The notes: generated from the sequence alone by a model not told the origin. Numbered from the stretch's first letter, positions 1 through 6,769 are shown. The stretch is 12,394 bases of DNA from Bacteroidales bacterium (GCA_016285215.1 JAEEQI010000062.1:1-12394); one strand, 5' to 3'. Translations and numbers: made by a program.

Positions 1-94
1 AGGGAGCGCAGCTGCGAGTGACGAAGATGGTGTCATTGGACATATCCTTGAAAGCTACAAGACGGTAGGTTTCGGGATGAATTCCTTTCTTCAT
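1..94 (-). CDS. rpmE: Large-subunit ribosomal protein L31, type B (N-terminal part)
   Basis: Only the first 31 residues are in the window; the 3' end lies beyond base 1. The start MKKGIHPETYRLVAFKDMSN is the conserved N-terminus of L31, a small protein of the 50S subunit near the central protuberance. The spacing and sequence fit the type B (often zinc-independent) form; one cysteine (residue 29) is visible, but the region where a zinc CxxC could lie is not complete, so the zinc status is not fully settled. The ATG at 94-92 is the natural start and is preceded by a strong Bacteroidetes promoter (133-164) and a 14-base palindrome (111-124). The upstream gene on the same strand stops at 165, so there is no room for a terminator between them. 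Confidence 0.9.
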   Translation of the reverse strand, partial: MKKGIHPETYRLVAFKDMSNDTIFVTRSCAP

Positions 95-110
95 TTTACG
101 TAAAAAATAT

Positions 111-124
111 AATTGTTAACAATT
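111..124. promoter_or_regulatory. 14-base perfect palindrome in the rpmE leader
   Basis: AATTGTTAACAATT is a perfect inverted repeat lying 9-22 bases downstream of the rpmE -7 box, that is at or just after the expected transcription start. A palindrome in this place could be an operator for a dimeric repressor. That is inference; AT-rich palindromes of this length can also arise by chance. Confidence 0.4.
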
Positions 125-132
125 TTGGACCG

Positions 133-164
133 CAAAGATAGGAATAGTTTACGGGATTTCCAAA
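133..164 (-). promoter_or_regulatory. Bacteroidetes-type promoter for rpmE
   Basis: On the minus strand there is TTTG (164-161), a spacer of exactly 20 bases, then TATCTTTG (140-133), matching the Bacteroidetes primary sigma consensus TTTG-N19-21-TAnnTTTG. The -33 element abuts the stop codon of the NamZ-like gene (167-165). Confidence 0.85.
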
Positions 165-1232
165 TTATTTCATCCTATACGGCTGATCATCGTAGAGAAT
201 GTATCTCTTGGCCTTGCGGATCCACTTCTGCTCTTCCACCTTCACGTGCTCCTGCACCACGTCAAAAGAGATGTTCTCCTTGAGGTAGGCTTCCAGCACA
301 GGGTCGGCCAGCTTGGTCCAGAACGCGGGCTCAAATTCAAAGGCCGAATAGTGCTCGCGGAACCAGCGCATCAGGTGCAGGGTATGCAGCAGGCTGTGGT
401 AGGGCTCGCCGGGCACCAGCATAATCTGGAAGCCCTGGCAGCGCTCGCCGGCGTAGCGGCCGGCAGCGGGCGTGAAGGAGCAGGGCCTGAGCAGTGCGCC
501 GTGCGCCTGGGGCAGTTCTTCGGGCCTCAGCGGCTTCACAAAAGGAGCCCCTATATATTCATAAGGTCTGGCGGTACCAATGCCGGGGGTGATGGTGGTG
601 TTGTTCCACAGGCCGCCGCCGCTGTAAAGGTACGAGCTAAACAGGCCGGGAATATCGCTGGCCGGAGCAATGGTCCAGGGCATCAGCTGGCGGCTCTGGT
701 CCGTGGCCATAGCCGAAATCACGTGGATGGGGAACTTGGCGCCAATCTCGGAGGCGTACAGGTTCACCAGCTCTCCCAGCGTGAGGCCGTGCCGGTGCGC
801 CACCTGCGGCACAAACATCTCTCCGCTCACGGCCGGGATGGAACCTTCCACCACGCGGCCCGAGGGGTTGATATGGTCCACAATGTAGAGCGACGGGGCG
901 TCTTCTCCCAGCAGACGCAGCATCTCCATAAGCTGCATCACGTCCTTGGTGTAGTTGAAGTACCGGACGCCCACGTCCTGGATTTCCACCACCACGGCGT
1001 CCAGGGCCTGCAACTGTTCGGCCTCAAAGACAATGTGGTTGGTGCCGGGCGTAAGCTCTGCCTCGCGGGGGTTGAACACCGTGACCAGGTTGCCCCGCTC
1101 GCGGAAGATGTCCCACATCCATCGGCCCTTTCCCGTATCCCAGCAGTTCTGGGTACAGAAGCAGCCCACCTTGCCGTACAGCAAGGCTTTGTCCAGCTGG
1201 TCCTCTAACGGAGTGGTTCTAAATGAAAACAC
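165..1232 (-). CDS. DUF1343 / NamZ-like exo-beta-N-acetylmuramidase family protein (divergent)
   Basis: 355 residues. The family (PF07075) includes the exo-beta-N-acetylmuramidase NamZ, which releases MurNAc from peptidoglycan fragments. Family landmarks are seen in order: VVVEIQDVGVRYFNYT (80-95, family form FDiQDVGaRfyTY), VDHINPSGRVVEG (118-130), HRHGLTLGEL (146-155, family form RHGMTvGEL) and GIGTARPYEYIGAPF (217-231). Two features are odd. The N-terminal part is short, and where the family usually has a PEHG motif this protein reads VFNPREAELTPG (52-63), so activity is uncertain. There is no signal peptide, so it is probably cytoplasmic or uses another route. The start is GTG at 1232-1230; its first base is the last base of the glmM stop codon (TAGTG), which indicates translational coupling and supports this start. 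Family membership is fairly sure, catalytic function is not. Confidence 0.8.
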   Translation of the reverse strand: MFSFRTTPLEDQLDKALLYGKVGCFCTQNCWDTGKGRWMWDIFRERGNLVTVFNPREAELTPGTNHIVFEAEQLQALDAVVVEIQDVGVRYFNYTKDVMQLMEMLRLLGEDAPSLYIVDHINPSGRVVEGSIPAVSGEMFVPQVAHRHGLTLGELVNLYASEIGAKFPIHVISAMATDQSRQLMPWTIAPASDIPGLFSSYLYSGGGLWNNTTITPGIGTARPYEYIGAPFVKPLRPEELPQAHGALLRPCSFTPAAGRYAGERCQGFQIMLVPGEPYHSLLHTLHLMRWFREHYSAFEFEPAFWTKLADPVLEAYLKENISFDVVQEHVKVEEQKWIRKAKRYILYDDQPYRMK

Positions 1233-2647
1233 TAGCCTATGATCTTCTTGGCTACTGCAATAACCTCGTTGCCCAGGGCCTCGGCGGCTTCCATAGTGGA
1301 AGCTTCGGAGTAGATGCGGATGATGGGCTCGGTGTTGGACTTGCGCAGGTGGACCCAGGTCTTGTTGGCCTCGAAGTTGATCTTGACGCCGTCAATGTCG
1401 TTGATGTTTTCCTTGGCGTAGATGACCTTGAGTTCGTTGAGGATCTTCTCAATGAGGGCGCTGTCGCTGAGCTGGATCTTGTTCTTGGCAATGAAGTACT
1501 GGGGATAGGTCTTCTTGAGCTCGCTCACCTTCATCTTCTTGTGGGCCAGGTTGCTCAGGAAGAGGGCAACACCTACCATAGCGTCGCGGCCGGCGTGGAT
1601 GGCGGGATAGATGACGCCTCCGTTGCCTTCGCCGCCAATGAGGGCTCCTACCTCGTGCATCTTGGTGGTCACGTTGACCTCACCCACGGCCGAAGCATAA
1701 TACTTGCCGCCGTGCTTCTCCGTTACGTCGCGGAGGGCGCGGGTGCTGGACAGGTTGGATACGGTGGCAATGGGCTTGCCTTCCTTCTGGGCGATTTCGC
1801 AGAGATAGTCTGCTACGCTAACGAGGGTATATTCTTCTACAAAGGGTTCACCGTTTTCGCAGATGAAGGCCAGACGGTCCACATCCGGGTCCACGGAAAC
1901 GCCCAGGTCTGCTTTTTCTTTCTTGACGGTCTCGCAGAGGTCTACGAGGTTGGCGGGGAGGGGTTCCGGGTTGTGGGCAAAATCACCGGTGGGGTTGCAG
2001 TTGAGCTCGATGCACTTCACGCCCAGACGCTTGAGGAGGCGGGGCATAATGATGCCGCCCACGGAGTTGATGGCGTCTACAACCACGGTGAACTTGGCGG
2101 CCTTGATGGCCTCGGCGTCCACGGCGGGGAGGGCGAGGACGGCGTCCAGGTGCTTGTCGGTGAAGTCTTCTTCTTCAATGTTGCCCAGCTGGTCTACCTC
2201 GGCAAAGTTGAAGTCCTCTTTTTCGGCCAAATCCAGAACGGCCTGGCCTTCAACGGCGGTAAGGAATTCTCCCTTGTCGTTGAGGAGCTTGAGGGCGTTC
2301 CACTGGCGAGGGTTGTGGCTGGCGGTGAGGATGATGCCGCCATCGGCCTTGGCAAAGAGAACGGCCATTTCCGTGGTGGGGGTGGAGGCAAAACCGCACT
2401 TGACCACGTCTATTCCGCAGCCAATGAGGGTGCCCACTACCAGCTGTTCCACCATATCTCCGCTCATACGGGCGTCTTTGCCTACCACTATTTTATAACG
2501 CTCGCCGTTGTTGGGTTGGGCCTTGCGCTGAGGAAGGGTGGCGGCGTAAGCAGCCGTGAACTTGACAACGTCTACAGGAGTGAGAGAATTGCCGGGCTGG
2601 CCACCGATGGTGCCGCGGATACCGGAAATGGATTTGATGAGTGTCAT
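1232..2647 (-). CDS. glmM: Phosphoglucosamine mutase
   Basis: 471 residues. This alpha-D-phosphohexomutase interconverts glucosamine-6-phosphate and glucosamine-1-phosphate, a cytoplasmic step towards UDP-GlcNAc for peptidoglycan and lipopolysaccharide. All four family loops are present: the N-terminal SISGIRGT (6-13), the phosphoserine loop TASHNP with catalytic Ser110, the metal-binding loop DPDVDR (253-258), the sugar-specificity loop GEGNGG (339-344), and the phosphate-binding loop RKSNTEP (435-441). Length and start match Bacteroidetes GlmM. The frame stays open upstream to 3019, but that extension runs antisense through the DUF486 gene and its promoter; ATG at 2647-2645 (MTLIKSISG) is the correct start and lies just downstream of a strong promoter. 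The stop overlaps the next gene by one base. A phosphomannomutase or phosphoglucomutase role is less likely given the N-terminus and loop forms. Confidence 0.93.
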   Translation of the reverse strand: MTLIKSISGIRGTIGGQPGNSLTPVDVVKFTAAYAATLPQRKAQPNNGERYKIVVGKDARMSGDMVEQLVVGTLIGCGIDVVKCGFASTPTTEMAVLFAKADGGIILTASHNPRQWNALKLLNDKGEFLTAVEGQAVLDLAEKEDFNFAEVDQLGNIEEEDFTDKHLDAVLALPAVDAEAIKAAKFTVVVDAINSVGGIIMPRLLKRLGVKCIELNCNPTGDFAHNPEPLPANLVDLCETVKKEKADLGVSVDPDVDRLAFICENGEPFVEEYTLVSVADYLCEIAQKEGKPIATVSNLSSTRALRDVTEKHGGKYYASAVGEVNVTTKMHEVGALIGGEGNGGVIYPAIHAGRDAMVGVALFLSNLAHKKMKVSELKKTYPQYFIAKNKIQLSDSALIEKILNELKVIYAKENINDIDGVKINFEANKTWVHLRKSNTEPIIRIYSEASTMEAAEALGNEVIAVAKKIIG

Positions 2648-2663
2648 GTTTTGAACAATTAAA

Positions 2664-2694
2664 TTCGTTAAATCGTACAAAGTTATTAAATTTG
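2664..2694 (+). promoter_or_regulatory. Promoter for the DUF486 gene
   Basis: TAAATTTG (2687-2694) matches the -7 consensus TAnnTTTG. A weak -33 element (TTCG, 2664-2667) lies 19 bases upstream. The -7 box starts two bases after the opposing glmM -7 box, so the two promoters share the same DNA. Confidence 0.6.
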
Positions 2695-2709
2695 CGCCCC
2701 AATTACAAA
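2678..2709 (-). promoter_or_regulatory. Promoter for glmM
   Basis: On the minus strand there is TTTG (2709-2706), a 20-base spacer, then TAACTTTG (2685-2678), a full match to the Bacteroidetes consensus. The predicted transcript starts about 25 bases before the glmM ATG. The -33 element sits immediately upstream of the start codon of the divergent DUF486 gene. Confidence 0.85.
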
Positions 2710-2717
2710 TAGTGACT

Positions 2718-3086
2718 ATGCAAGGTTTCTGGACCATCTTGATGCTTGTGTTTTCGAACGTGTTTATGACGTTCGCCTGGTACGGCCATCTCAAACTGCA
2801 GGAGATGAAAATCTCCACCGGCTGGCCGCTCATCCTCATCATCCTCTTTTCCTGGGGTATCGCCTTTTTCGAGTACTGCCTTACCGTTCCGGCCAACCGG
2901 ATTGGTTTTGTGGGAAACGGCGGTCCCTTCAACCTGATGCAGCTCAAAGTGATCCAAGAGGTCATCTCCCTCACCATCTTCACCGTCATTGTTACCTTCT
3001 TATTTAAAGGTACGCCCATTCAGTGGAACCACATTGCTGCCTTCGTCTGTATGGTCCTGGCAGTTTTTTTCGTGTTCCTGAAATAA
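2718..3086 (+). CDS. DUF486 small multidrug/metabolite-transporter-like membrane protein
   Basis: 122 residues with four predicted membrane helices (about 5-22, 36-53, 79-97 and 104-120). The signature FSNVFMTFAWYGHLK (12-26), the central FFEYCLTVPANRIG (50-63) and the final hydrophobic helix are those of the DUF486 (PF04342, DMT superfamily) proteins, which are about 110-120 residues long. The substrate is unknown for the family; it is an inner-membrane protein. ATG at 2718 is preferred; a GTG at 2712 in the same frame would add only two residues. It is transcribed divergently from glmM with overlapping promoters and is followed by a tRNA gene with its own promoter, so it is probably monocistronic. 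Confidence 0.85.
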   Translation: MQGFWTILMLVFSNVFMTFAWYGHLKLQEMKISTGWPLILIILFSWGIAFFEYCLTVPANRIGFVGNGGPFNLMQLKVIQEVISLTIFTVIVTFLFKGTPIQWNHIAAFVCMVLAVFFVFLK

Positions 3087-3090
3087 AAAA

Positions 3091-3121
3091 TTTGGAGATT
3101 CAGATTTTTATCGTACCTTTG
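3091..3121 (+). promoter_or_regulatory. Promoter for tRNA-Glu
   Basis: TTTG (3091-3094), a 19-base spacer and TACCTTTG (3114-3121) fully match the Bacteroidetes consensus. It begins five bases after the DUF486 stop codon, and the predicted start is only a few bases before the mature tRNA. Confidence 0.88.
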
Positions 3122-3133
3122 CATTCCCAACCC

Positions 3134-3208
3134 GCTGGGTTCGTATAACGGTTAGTACTCGAGATTCTCAATCTCGCAATAGGAGTTCGATTCTCCTACC
3201 CAGTACCA
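3134..3208 (+). tRNA. tRNA-Glu, anticodon CTC
   Basis: The sequence folds into a full cloverleaf: acceptor arm GCTGGGT/ACCCAGT (with a first G-U pair), D stem GTAT/GTAC, anticodon stem CGAGA/TCTCG with loop TTCTCAA (anticodon CTC at 3167-3169), T stem AGGAG/CTCCT with loop TTCGATT, discriminator A and encoded CCA (3206-3208). CTC reads the GAG codon, which is much used by the genes around it. Confidence 0.95.
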
Positions 3209-3212
3209 AAAG

Positions 3213-3241
3213 AAATCCGACACTTAAGTGCCGGATTTTTT
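3213..3241 (+). terminator. Intrinsic terminator of tRNA-Glu
   Basis: AAATCCGACACTT pairs with AAGTGCCGGATTT with a single A-C mismatch and almost no loop, followed by a run of six T residues (3236-3241). It starts five bases after the tRNA CCA end. Confidence 0.85.
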
Positions 3242-3269
3242 GTTTCTCCTCACCCCTAAACCCATTTTT

Positions 3270-3353
3270 GGTGTGCGTTTTACCCCCTTTTCGCACACGG
3301 GACGCTGGTTTTTCACTTCCGGTGTGCGTTTGAGGGTGTTTTTGCACACCGGA
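3270..3353. repeat. Two tandem GGTGTGCG inverted-repeat units (REP-like)
   Basis: Unit 1 has GTGTGCG (3271-3277) pairing with CGCACAC (3292-3298). Unit 2 has TCCGGTGTGC (3318-3327) pairing with GCACACCGGA (3344-3353). Both begin with the same 11-mer GGTGTGCGTTT (3270-3280 and 3321-3331), 51 bases apart, and have a T-rich loop. The arrangement resembles repetitive extragenic palindromes. They lie between the plus-strand tRNA and the end of the minus-strand operon. Function is unknown. Confidence 0.6.
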
Positions 3354-3367
3354 TAGAGGAATCCGGA

Positions 3368-3408
3368 GGAAATTGGTTTTTCGGGCCCCGTCCCGAAAAA
3401 TAATTTCC
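3368..3408. repeat. Long imperfect hairpin downstream of the tyrS operon
   Basis: GGAAATT (3368-3374) pairs with AATTTCC (3402-3408), and inside it TTTTTCGGG (3377-3385) pairs with CCCGAAAAA (3392-3400), with a small bulge between the two stems. It sits 16 bases beyond the stop of the last gene of the minus-strand operon, where a terminator is expected. However, the T run is on the 5' side and the A run on the 3' side in either orientation, so it does not have the usual trailing U tract. It may act as an mRNA 3' end stabiliser or a non-canonical terminator. Confidence 0.5.
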
Positions 3409-3424
3409 GGGAGGATGACCTGGA

Positions 3425-3949
3425 TTATATCTGCAGCAGGGGATAGGCGGCGCGGAGGGCGTCTTCGCGGGTGTCGGGGGTGGACTCGATGAGGTTGCCG
3501 GCGGGGGTGAAGGCCAGGACGCGGGTGGCGATGGCCAGGGAGTCGGAAAGGTCGTTGGAAGTGAAGAGGATGGCCATTCCGGTTTTTCGGGCCAGGTCTT
3601 TAAGGGCCGAAAAGAGCATCTGCCGCTCCTCGGGGTCCAGATCCCGGGAAGGGTTGTCCAGGAGAAGGACTTCCACCTTCTGGCGAAGGGCCAGGGCTAT
3701 GCAGAACTTGATCTGGTCCACGGCATTCAGATCCTTCCACTTACATTCCGTCTTGAGACCCAGCAGGGCCAGGGCGCCATCTACGCGCTCATTTTTGCAA
3801 AGAAACAAAGGCCTGCGAGGGGAGACCAGGGTGAAGGCAGGGAGACGGCTCAATTCTTTGAGAAACGGACTGCTGCCGTGACCGGTGAGCAGCACGCACT
3901 CGCCGCTGCCCAGATGAAAAGAGTGGGGACCGCAGCTGTACTCCGTCAT
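3425..3949 (-). CDS. Degenerate ABC-transporter nucleotide-binding subunit (probable pseudo-ATPase)
   Basis: 174 residues, against about 220 for a LolD-type ATPase. The ABC fold is recognisable from GSGECVLLTG (14-23), the block VEVLLLDNPSRDLDPEER (92-109) and GMAILFTSNDLSDSLAIATRVLAF (124-147), but the catalytic motifs are lost. The Walker A loop reads TGHGSSPFL (22-30), shortened by about two residues and without the lysine. No Q-loop glutamine is seen. The signature LSGGQ reads LNAVDQ (74-79). Walker B keeps Asp98 but the catalytic Glu is Asn99. The H-loop His is Asn132. It starts with an ATGA overlap on the permease gene, so the two products are very likely partners. The frame is intact and hydrophobic and D-loop segments are retained, which argues for a maintained pseudo-enzyme rather than a decaying gene. 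A role as a structural or regulatory subunit is inference. Confidence 0.7.
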   Translation of the reverse strand: MTEYSCGPHSFHLGSGECVLLTGHGSSPFLKELSRLPAFTLVSPRRPLFLCKNERVDGALALLGLKTECKWKDLNAVDQIKFCIALALRQKVEVLLLDNPSRDLDPEERQMLFSALKDLARKTGMAILFTSNDLSDSLAIATRVLAFTPAGNLIESTPDTREDALRAAYPLLQI

Positions 3950-5139
3950 AATAACTTGCGGGAGGGGATGAGGGCCATCAGGAAGCCCACGCCGGCCACA
4001 CCCACCACCGTCCAGATTAAATCGGACGCCTGGAGCACCACCGGATAGGCGGAAACGATGAAATTACCGGGCATAGGAACCAGGCCCCAACGCTGCTGCG
4101 CCCAGACCAGTAACACGCCCAGAACCAGACCAATGACCATACCCAGGAGCGACACCAGCCAGCCTTCCAGCAGGAAAATCTGGCGAAGCAGCGGCTCCGG
4201 AGCGCCCATAGCGCGGAGGGTCCCCGTATCGGCCTTCTTCTCTATGACCAGCATCTTGAGGGAGCTGTAGATGTTAAAGGCCACCAGCAGCACAATGAAG
4301 ATGAGAATGAGGTAGATGGCCAGCTTCTCGTAGCGGAGCATCCGGTACAGGGATTCGTCCTGCTGCACGCGGCTGAGGACGCGGTAAGAGGGACCCAGAT
4401 GGGCCGAAAGGTCTTTTTGCACGGCATCGGCCTGTCCCGGCGCCGTCCAGATATCGAGGGAGGAAACCTCGGTTTCGTATTCCAGCAGATCCCGCATCAG
4501 GCCAATGGGAACCAGCATCAGGCGGGCGTCTACGTCGGCATTGATGGAGAAGACACCGGCGAGGCGGATTTTGGCGGTACGCAGAGAGGCCGAAGGATTG
4601 GCCACGGAGACCGTCTTGGTGCGGGAAGGGTAGTAGACCTCGATGGGCGTGACAAAGCGGGGACTCAGGCCCAGGCTGTGGGCCAGGCCGGCGCCCGCTA
4701 CGCCAAAGGAGAGTTCTTCCCGCTGGAAGGCCCAGGAGCCGTCAATGATGTGGTCCTTCATCAGGGATTCCTCCTGAGCTACCTCATCCAGGCCCTTGAG
4801 GCGGGCCAGGCTCTGTTTGCCTTCGTAGGAAAGGAATACCTGCTCTTCCAGGACGCTGGAGAAGCGGGTTACCCTTTCATCTGTAATGAGCCCCCCGAAG
4901 GCGGCGCTGTCGGGGGTAAACACCTTTCCCGTAGCCGGACGCACCACAAGGTCTGCTTTTGCGTCGGCCAGGGAATTGGCTACCAAATCGTTGAATCCGT
5001 TAAAAACGGAGAGGATGACCACCAGGGCTGCCGTACCCACCGCCATACCGGCTACCCCTATACCCGAAATCATATTAATGACATTGTATGATTTCCGGGC
5101 AAAGAGATAACGGAAGGCGAATCTCAGCGGCAGGTTCAC
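3946..5139 (-). CDS. LolC/LolE (FtsX-like) ABC transporter permease
   Basis: 397 residues. It has the usual plan: a cytoplasmic N-terminus LRFAFRYLFARKSYNVIN (5-22), membrane helix 1 (about 22-46), a large periplasmic domain (about 47-270), and three C-terminal helices (about 272-292, 320-345, 372-391). The cytoplasmic loop LKMLVIEKKADTGTLRAMGA (294-313) is the conserved coupling segment that contacts the ATPase, and GFNDLV follows helix 1 as in LolC/E. In characterised relatives such complexes extract lipoproteins from the inner membrane. The start is GTG at 5139, overlapping the rbfA stop as GTGA; the end overlaps the next gene as ATGA. The neighbouring ATPase-like protein is degenerate, so energy may come from a separate LolD-like ATPase elsewhere. 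Family assignment is sure; lipoprotein transport is inferred. Confidence 0.88.
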   Translation of the reverse strand: MNLPLRFAFRYLFARKSYNVINMISGIGVAGMAVGTAALVVILSVFNGFNDLVANSLADAKADLVVRPATGKVFTPDSAAFGGLITDERVTRFSSVLEEQVFLSYEGKQSLARLKGLDEVAQEESLMKDHIIDGSWAFQREELSFGVAGAGLAHSLGLSPRFVTPIEVYYPSRTKTVSVANPSASLRTAKIRLAGVFSINADVDARLMLVPIGLMRDLLEYETEVSSLDIWTAPGQADAVQKDLSAHLGPSYRVLSRVQQDESLYRMLRYEKLAIYLILIFIVLLVAFNIYSSLKMLVIEKKADTGTLRAMGAPEPLLRQIFLLEGWLVSLLGMVIGLVLGVLLVWAQQRWGLVPMPGNFIVSAYPVVLQASDLIWTVVGVAGVGFLMALIPSRKLL

Positions 5140-5483
5140 TTTTTCAAGAGTTCTTCAATGTGCTGGGCGTAGTCCAGGGAAGTATCCAGAAGGAAAACCA
5201 GTTCGGGTACAATACGGAACTGCTTGGCCACTACGTGACCCAACTCTCCGCGGAGGGCCTTGTTGTTTTCTTCCAGCAGGGCCATCACAGGCTCCTGCTT
5301 CTCGGAAGGGAAGATGCTCACGAAAACCTTGGCAACCGACAGGTCCGGACTCACACGGACTTCGCTTACCGTAACCAGGGCGCCGTCAAAGGCGGCCATA
5401 CCCTTGGCCCGGATAATCTCTGCCAGGTCTTTCTGGATTTCGCGGGCAACCTTGAGTTGCCGGGTGCTTGCGGGTTTTTCCAT
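5136..5483 (-). CDS. rbfA: 30S ribosome-binding factor A
   Basis: 115 residues, the usual length. RbfA is a KH-fold protein that helps late maturation of the 30S subunit and 16S rRNA 5' processing, and is needed for cold adaptation in well-studied bacteria. Family features seen include RQLKVAREIQKDLAEII (8-24), VTVSEVRVSPDLSVAKVFVS (37-56) and the C-terminal IVPELVFLLDTSLDYAQHIEELL. The ATG at 5483-5481 shares one base with the tyrS stop (TAATG), and the TGA stop overlaps the following permease start by four bases. Confidence 0.93.
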   Translation of the reverse strand: MEKPASTRQLKVAREIQKDLAEIIRAKGMAAFDGALVTVSEVRVSPDLSVAKVFVSIFPSEKQEPVMALLEENNKALRGELGHVVAKQFRIVPELVFLLDTSLDYAQHIEELLKK

Positions 5484-6769
5484 TACTTGACGTGAATGAT
5501 GAAGTAGTTCTTCTTACCCTTCTGGGCCAGAATATAGTGACCGTTGACAATATCGGCCTTGGTTACCTCGGCGTTGATGTCCGTCACTTTGTCTTTGTTG
5601 ATGGCTATGCCGTTGCCCTGTACCATCTTGCGGGCCTCTCCCTTGGAGGGGAGGATGGCGGTCTTTACGGCCAGCAGGTCCAGGATGTTGCAGGGGAGGT
5701 CGGCCTCGGTGATGTCAAAGGAGGGGACGTCTCCGAAGACGGCGAGGAAGGTGCGCTCGTCCAGCTTCCTGAGGGCCTCGGAGTTGCCGCCAAAGAGCAT
5801 CTGGCTGGCTTCCAGGGCCTTGTCGTAGGCTTCCTGTCCGTGGCACATAACGGTGACCTCGCGGGCCAGGACTTTCTGGAGCTCGCGGGCGCCGGGGTTC
5901 TCGCGGTGGCGGGCAATCAGGTCTTCAATGGTGGGGCGGTCCAGCAGGGTGAAGATCTTGATGTAACGCTCTGCGTCGTCATCGGCCACGTTGAGCCAGA
6001 ACTGGTAGAACTCGTAGGGCGAGGTGCGCTCTGCATCCAGCCATACGTTGCCCTTCTCGGTTTTGCCGAATTTGGTGCCGTCGGCCTTTCGGATGAGGGG
6101 GCAGGTGAGGGCGAAGGATTCTCCGCCTTCGATTCTGCGGATGAGCTCGTTGCCGGTGGTGATGTTGCCCCACTGGTCGGAGCCGCCAAACTGCAGGATG
6201 CAGCCGCGGTTCTTCCACAGCCAGTAGAAATCGTAGCCCTGCATAAGCTGGTAGGAGAATTCCGTGAAGGACATACCCTCGCTGGATTCGCGGGAAAGAC
6301 GCTTTTTCACGGAATCCTTGGCCATCATATAGTTGACGGTGATGTGCTTGCCAATGTCACGGATGAAGTTGATGAAGGTGTAGTCCTTCATCCAGTCGTA
6401 GTTATTCACCAGTTCGGCCTTGTTGGGGGCGTCGGACTCGAAGTCCAGGAAACGGGCCAGCTGGGCCTTGAGGCAGGCCACGTTGTGGCCCAGGGTTTCC
6501 TCGTCCAGGAGGTTACGCTCGGCGCTCTTCATAGAGGGGTCACCAATCATACCGGTGGCTCCGCCAACCAGGGCGTAGGGCTTGTGGCCGCAGCTTTGGA
6601 AATGCTTCAATATCATTACGCTCACCAGGTGGCCGATGTGAAGGGAATCGGCGGTGGGGTCAATGCCCACATAGGCCGCCTGGGGACCTTCCATCAGTTT
6701 CTCTTCCGTTCCGGGCATAATGTCCTGGATCATGCCTCTCCACCTGAGTTCTTCTACAAAATTCTTCAT
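5483..6769 (-). CDS. tyrS: Tyrosyl-tRNA synthetase
   Basis: 428 residues, class I aminoacyl-tRNA synthetase that charges tRNA-Tyr in the cytoplasm. The ATP-binding HIGH motif is exact (44-47, in [10 protein letters not shown]), the tyrosine-site segment GGSDQWGNI is at 195-203, and the KMSKS-equivalent loop is KFGKT (233-237), the form normal for bacterial TyrS. An S4-like RNA-binding domain forms the C-terminus (about 355-428). The frame is open upstream to 6835, but the start at 6769 ([12 protein letters not shown]) matches the family and lies downstream of a -7 box at 6805-6798, which would be inside the coding region otherwise. It is the first gene of a four-gene overlapping operon. Confidence 0.95.
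   Translation of the reverse strand: MKNFVEELRWRGMIQDIMPGTEEKLMEGPQAAYVGIDPTADSLHIGHLVSVMILKHFQSCGHKPYALVGGATGMIGDPSMKSAERNLLDEETLGHNVACLKAQLARFLDFESDAPNKAELVNNYDWMKDYTFINFIRDIGKHITVNYMMAKDSVKKRLSRESSEGMSFTEFSYQLMQGYDFYWLWKNRGCILQFGGSDQWGNITTGNELIRRIEGGESFALTCPLIRKADGTKFGKTEKGNVWLDAERTSPYEFYQFWLNVADDDAERYIKIFTLLDRPTIEDLIARHRENPGARELQKVLAREVTVMCHGQEAYDKALEASQMLFGGNSEALRKLDERTFLAVFGDVPSFDITEADLPCNILDLLAVKTAILPSKGEARKMVQGNGIAINKDKVTDINAEVTKADIVNGHYILAQKGKKNYFIIHVK

Noticed and set aside
1223..2662. A 479-codon plus-strand open frame opposite glmM
   Set aside because: It is antisense to a gene with all GlmM motifs and shows only shadow-type composition. The same holds for long frames at 246-1208, 4399-5091 and 5468-6841 on the plus strand.
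2648..3019. A longer N-terminus for glmM, starting at 3019
   Set aside because: It would run antisense through the DUF486 gene and over the glmM promoter; the family N-terminus is at 2647.
3270..3353. A CRISPR array
   Set aside because: Only two units, each with its own internal inverted repeat, non-identical, and no cas genes.
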